64,000 bases of DNA from Carallia brachiata (Eukaryota; Streptophyta; Magnoliopsida; Malpighiales; Rhizophoraceae), in assembly GCA_021464245.1 (NCBI GenBank), contig JADCRB010000090.1, positions 860,008 through 924,007 of the forward strand. The letters run 5' to 3'. The translations under genes were made by a program, and so were the position numbers. Under the pieces are notes generated by a model that was not told the origin of the DNA, searched no databases, and saw only the letters and a program-made list of their open reading frames with translations. Below are positions 59,372 to 64,000 of this stretch, one piece after another (position 1 is the first letter of the stretch; the number at the start of each line of letters is the position of its first letter).

Positions 59372-59561
59372 TTTGAGAATTGAGCCAAGAGAACAAGCAT
59401 CAAATCAAGTTTCTTTTGTTTTTTTTTTAATTTTTATTTTGAGAGAAAATTAATAGCCCAAAAGATCAGTACACTTGAAGATATGAAAGTGAAACTACTG
59501 TGAGAACAGGGGGGGAGAGGCTATATCATTGAACAGCTTTTATGTGGGTTATTCAAGCGAC

Positions 59562-59840
59562 ATGTCGTTTGGCAGTTTCTCCAGGTCCAGAATCGTTTAC
59601 TCTTCTTCTCCACTGGCTTTGGTGGTTTTAGTCATTTTTGTTCTGCAGATTTGGCTCTGCCTCTGCCCTGATTGCAAGGCAGGAGCTACAAGGACGCTGC
59701 TCCCTGAAACTGAGAATGAAAATGGCGCTGCAGCAAAGTTGAAAAACAACAACATGGCCACCAACAACAAAGAGCCCAAGCAAGTCCAACATTTCGATGG
59801 AAGAGGGGCTTCCAGTTTCAACAATACTGAAAAGGACTAG
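59562..59840 (+). CDS. Small membrane-anchored or secreted protein, unrecognised
   Basis: A single-exon frame of 92 residues. It starts MSFGSFSRSRIVYSSSP, then a strong hydrophobic stretch (PLALVVLVIFVLQIWLCLC, residues 17-35) that would act as a signal peptide or signal-anchor. The rest is polar: CKAGATRTLLPE, an Asn/Lys-rich middle, and a C-terminal KQVQHFDGRGASSF and acidic tail. Basic residues before the hydrophobic core and a short conserved-looking C-terminus are the layout of plant peptide-hormone precursors. The C-terminus does not match CLE, IDA, CEP, RGF, PSK or PIP consensus as I know them. The leader and 3' sequence look like those of an expressed gene (AG tract before, T-rich UTR after). 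The first ATG of the frame was chosen. Confidence 0.5.
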   Translation: MSFGSFSRSRIVYSSSPLALVVLVIFVLQIWLCLCPDCKAGATRTLLPETENENGAAAKLKNNNMATNNKEPKQVQHFDGRGASSFNNTEKD

Positions 59841-62800
59841 AAGAAAGCAAAAGATCAGTTCCCAGTTGCCCAGATCCTCTTCACAACTAGCAGACTTACT
59901 CAAAATTTCTCTTTTTTATTTTTTTGATCATTTTTGGTGTACTTTCACTAAATGCTATATATCCAAAATACCCTCGTTTTTCTCTTCATTTTTTGTTGTT
60001 CTGCCAACGTTTTTAATTGGTTTCCTGTAATTCCAGAGTAGAAAAACGGGGGTATTTTGGTGTGTCTAATTCTCATTTAGTTTTTTTTTTTTTTTTTGAC
60101 AAAGAGCATTGCATCGTGTCTCTGTAGCAGTACTGCAATTCTCAATAGTTATGGCAATCCCATTTAGGATTTTGCTGTCATGGAGGATCATGAAATGACC
60201 GATCTTTGATGTGTATAGAAGCTGAGAAGTTTGCTTCAATAGTGATCACACTGGAACAGTACTGCAAAAACATTATATTTCTTCAATCTCTGTACTGTAA
60301 CTTTCTGTGTGTTCCTTTTCTAGTTTTATCTTTTTCCTCTGAAAAGAAAGAGAAGATTGATGAAGATGAAAAGCGATGTGTCAAGCAATGCAGTTATAGA
60401 GATTCTTGATTTCCCCCTGCAACCAGTATCAAGATTTGGTTCTTAATTTCTTATTATTCTCCTTTCCTCCACCCCTTTTTCTCTTTTCTGTTTTGTGGAA
60501 CATTGCTTGTTTGTGACAGTGTAGATGAGACATATTGAAAGCTTTTGGGGTGCTTTTTGGGTAAATGAGTTATATGACTTTAATCAGTGTGAGCCTGCAA
60601 TTTGCTTTTTTGTGGTAATTTCTTCTGCTTTTTGTGTTTGCTTTAATTGGTGAATAGTGAATACTATTTTATAGTAGTTCACAATTCACATGCTAATTCT
60701 GTACTTTCATATCCTGCCCAAATTTGATAAACAAAGAAAAAAAAAAACTGCAAAATGACCGTCTTCCAGTATAATTTGATCAGAAAAAATCTGACCCATC
60801 AAATCTATATAAACTATTTTCACATGCCTCCATACCCTTCAATTTCAAGACCCAAAAAAATTGAGAGAAATTAATGGGACTGAATTTCAAAATTATTACT
60901 ACAATATCATAGCAGAGGAAATAGTGTAGTAATTTGATGGGAAGAACTTCTGTAGCCCAAAGCAGGAAATAGGATTTGCATACTTTAGAATATAATATAA
61001 ACAGCATAGTCCACAGAGATTTCATAAAACAGTTAAGAAAGTTATCAGATAGTTGAATGTTAGATGGACTTTACTCCTTGTAGATTAGTGTAAAAGAGAA
61101 ACCTTTACACAACCTTATTGGTTTACTTGCAGTTAACTTTTTGTCCCAGCTTGGAAAAGTGCATAAAGCCAAGTTGTTATCTATTGGAAATAGACATGGA
61201 AATAATGCTAAATGCTGATAACTTACATGGGGGGTACTTTTTTGGGTTCTATTCCATTATTATTTATAAAGATCCTCTAATTTGAATCCTGAAATATGAA
61301 GGGAAAAAGTTTAATTAGAATCCAATTAAAGTAAAAGGAATACTAAACTGGTTATGTAAGTAAGACATAAAATGAGTGTCTATTACATTTAACACAAAAA
61401 AGAATGATATAGACGTAGAAATTAATCACAGAAATTGGATCTGAGAACACATTGTTATATCTTAATTATTAGTTGTAAATAACACATTTTTTGTGAACAC
61501 AGGGCCAACTATCAGTAACGAATAAGATCAAATAATACAGGCTCGCATCCACAATCTCTAAGTCTAATTCTCGGGTCCATTTTAAAAAAATATAGAGAGT
61601 AAAAAATAACAATTTTTTTCTTATGATCTGCAATGCTGCCCGAACTTTGTTAATTTGGCGTTGAGTTACAACATAGAAATAGGTGTCTGCTCTCGTTTTC
61701 TGGTGTGATATCTTTTGGGTCGTATATAGTAAAGGAAGTGGCAGAGAAACCAATGCGAGAAAGAGCCACGTATTGTGCGGCGGAAGGAGTTTTAAAAAGC
61801 TGGCACAAGCGATCTTGTAGCCGTGCTGGCTTGTCTGCTAGCAATTTGGATTTGGAATCAAATTGACTCTCCCTGACACTTTCTCTACTGTAGACGATTT
61901 GGCTTACCAAAGCCCTCTACTTGATCCTCACACATCTAAAATGGATTTCCAAACATATTCATACGCGTGCATGTTAATCCAAATAGTTATGCTTCCTAAT
62001 TCCTACTTAATTTTCCGATAATCTAATTAAACAATGTAGTCTAATCATATTTTAGATGATGTTTGCTTTGACTTGATTTAAGGAAATAAAATTGTCGCCC
62101 GTGTTTTTTGGTCCAATTAAATTAAGAAATAGAGTTAACTATGAGTAAAATCTGAATTTCGAATCCAACGTTTTTTACTTTGCTCAGTATATCATATCTA
62201 GTTGTTAATTAGGGTGATATTACGCCTAGTATCATCGCGGACAACAATGGTTCTAAAATGTTTATGACATGGAGCTCAAGTTGTACGTGCACATAATATC
62301 ACGTAGAATATAAAATGAAAGAGAGTAAACTTATTTTATTTTTGGGGTATCAAATTTTAATTTTAGAAAGGAGACGTGGATATATGAAAATAGAATGAAT
62401 ACTTCAATTATGTAATTTATTATCCAATAGACCTCATAATAAAAAAAGGGAGAATATTTGTTTTTTTTAGCCTTTATCATTTATTGATGGTATAATTATA
62501 GTCATTGTTACTTTGGTACTTCTTGACCTTTGGAATTATTTTGTTTATTTATTTATTTATTTTTAGACTTTTGGAACTAATAATTCCATGATTAAAAAAT
62601 AGAGATATAAGAAAAAGATCGTTAGAATCCAAATCTCTTTTTTTTTTTTTTGACAGAGAATCCAAATCTCTTAATTAGAGTCCATTCCTACAATCACATA
62701 AACTAAATCCTCGTTTTGGTTTAGTTCTCGAGAATTTGGAATACAGCTCTATTCAGGTCATTCATATATTATGCCTGCCTGAGGATTCTTGGCCCAGTCA

Positions 62801-62865
62801 ACGCATAATTGGGCTTGATTTGATACGGAATGCAGCCCACTTCCAAGCAGCAGTTGATGCTGTGC
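59841..62865. other. 3' UTR then ~2.5 kb intergenic
   Basis: Probable 3' UTR to about 60550. A frame at 62736-62880 (LIRNAAHFQAAVDAVPG) has gene-like composition next to the next element but is too short to identify. Confidence 0.4.
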
Positions 62866-63546
62866 CTGGTGTTTATATGAGTTACTTGTTGATATTGTTA
62901 TTGATTTTTATTGTTGATTGTTGAAAAAATTAATAAAATATTTAATTAATTTTTTATTTATTGTTATTATCGAATAATGAAATAATTAATTTAAATAATT
63001 AATTTATATTAACTTATCATATTAACAAACTTATTTTTATATTTTTTATTTTATTTTAAATAAATATTCTATAAATAATAATATTAATTGTCTCACTTAT
63101 TTTTAACTTTTTGAAAAAATTATTAATAAATATAATATTTGGGATGTTTTACTAAGTGTCAATATCTATGAAATTTTGAAGTGAAAAAGATATTATTTAA
63201 AAATTGTTGAATAAAGAAAATATTTTATTTCTATAAATATTCATAAAAAGAATAACTACTAACAATTTAATTCATGTGGTAAGTAAAAATAATAGTAAAA
63301 TTGTATAAATATTTTTAAAGGTAATTTAGTCTATATAAATTATTATTAATATTATCAAATGAAAAGCTGCACAAAAAGTAGCAAAAAAAAACTTTAAATT
63401 ACTTTTTAATCAATTAATTTTTAAAAATTATATAAATAAAATAAATAAAATTAAACAGTGATAAAAAATTTTATTAAATATATCTCTTTATTTTTTTTAA
63501 AATGAAATGCCAATGTATATATAAAAGATCAACAACCAAACACCCC
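62866..63546 (+). mobile_element. hAT-type element, third member of the 36008 family
   Basis: The left interior GTTGATATTGTTATTGATTT and the middle TAAATATTCTATAAATAAT match 36008-36760 in order, and the right end AACCAAACACCCC matches AACCAAACATCCC. No clear target duplication. Confidence 0.6.
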
Positions 63547-64000
63547 TTGAGCGACCATTGTGCCACTGCCTTCGTGTCTTGGTGGACGGAAAACACATTT
63601 GATTTCTCCTTTTAAAACCTGCGACATTCCCTCGAGGGCAAACCCCACACCTAGGCTGGGCCGAACTCAATAAGATCTAGAACCGGGCTCGGTTCAACTA
63701 ATATGTCCTTCTGTAAGAGCCTATGTTTTAGCAAACATAGCTTGTGTTAGTATATTTGTCATTTAAAAAGTGGAAAAAATTTAACCAAAATAAATAAAAA
63801 GTGGGAAAAAAAAAAACCAATCCCATCCCAACTAAGAGGTTAGAGTTCAAACTTCATCTCCTACAATTTCTTTTTATATATATGTATATGGATTATGACC
63901 TTCCTCAAGAACAAAAATGCAAAAAAGGAAAAAAGGGATAAGGCACAACTAGGAAAAAAATTAGAAAAAAAAAAAGAGAAGTAATAAACAATAGTTCACT
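63547..64000. other. Intergenic to window end, no gene seen
   Basis: Poly(A)-rich; nothing supported. Confidence 0.5.

Noticed and set aside
1..64000. CRISPR arrays, bacterial operons, plastid or mitochondrial insertions
   Set aside because: No regularly spaced repeats, no Shine-Dalgarno-led gene strings and no organelle genes were seen; the window is ordinary plant nuclear DNA.

Overview
This is a nuclear window from a flowering plant, almost certainly a eudicot. The evidence is U2-type GT..AG introns throughout, AT-rich intergenic DNA with poly(A)/poly(T) runs, and plant-only families: JAGGED, DUF1218, 3-ketoacyl-CoA synthase and a nucleus-encoded plastid ribosomal protein. A woody rosid such as Citrus would fit, but the sequence alone does not settle the genus. 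Gene models were built by reading the exons by eye and checking that splice phases join; they have not been tested against transcripts.

Layout, left to right, all genes on the + strand. 108-326 is the last exon of a monoacylglycerol-lipase-type hydrolase. 1923-5690 is an IST1-like ESCRT gene with six coding exons. 8521-9918 is the 5' half of an exosome gene, RRP41L, with its 3' half missing. 16214-18416 is a JAGGED-type C2H2 zinc-finger regulator whose start codon is split by an intron. 22361-25071 is plastid ribosomal protein L15. 30422-31442 is a conserved plant protein of unknown function. 41564-44026 is a DUF1218 (MWL/VCC-type) four-pass membrane protein. 46249-48349 is a FIDDLEHEAD/KCS10-like 3-ketoacyl-CoA synthase whose catalytic His position reads Leu. 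59562-59840 is a small membrane-anchored or secreted protein that I do not recognise. These are unrelated housekeeping and developmental genes that share no operon or pathway.

The intergenic DNA is rich in mobile elements, several with both ends and target-site duplications visible. There is a 313-bp MULE-type MITE with a perfect 10-bp duplication (29454-29766) and an older 314-bp relative (58260-58573). There are hAT-type elements with perfect 8-bp duplications at 36008-36760, 52914-53547 and 54420-54915, and a probable one at 20731-21761. A degraded minus-strand Ty1/copia element (35769-38218) has one of the hAT elements nested in its LTR, and a compact TRIM-like LTR pair (38219-39178) abuts it. 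An inverted-repeat MITE family is present at 8632-8900 and 28378-28702, and a Pack-MULE-like fold-back at 10928-11544. A tRNA-type SINE candidate lies in the KCS intron, and a tandem pair of degenerate tRNA-like units lies just upstream of RRP41L.

The most interesting leads are the substituted catalytic His of the KCS gene, the intron-split ATG of JAGGED, the reading-frame puzzle at exon 2 of RPL15, the truncated RRP41L with its duplicated intron segment, and the unrecognised small secreted or membrane ORF near 59.6 kb. I saw no wholly new system.
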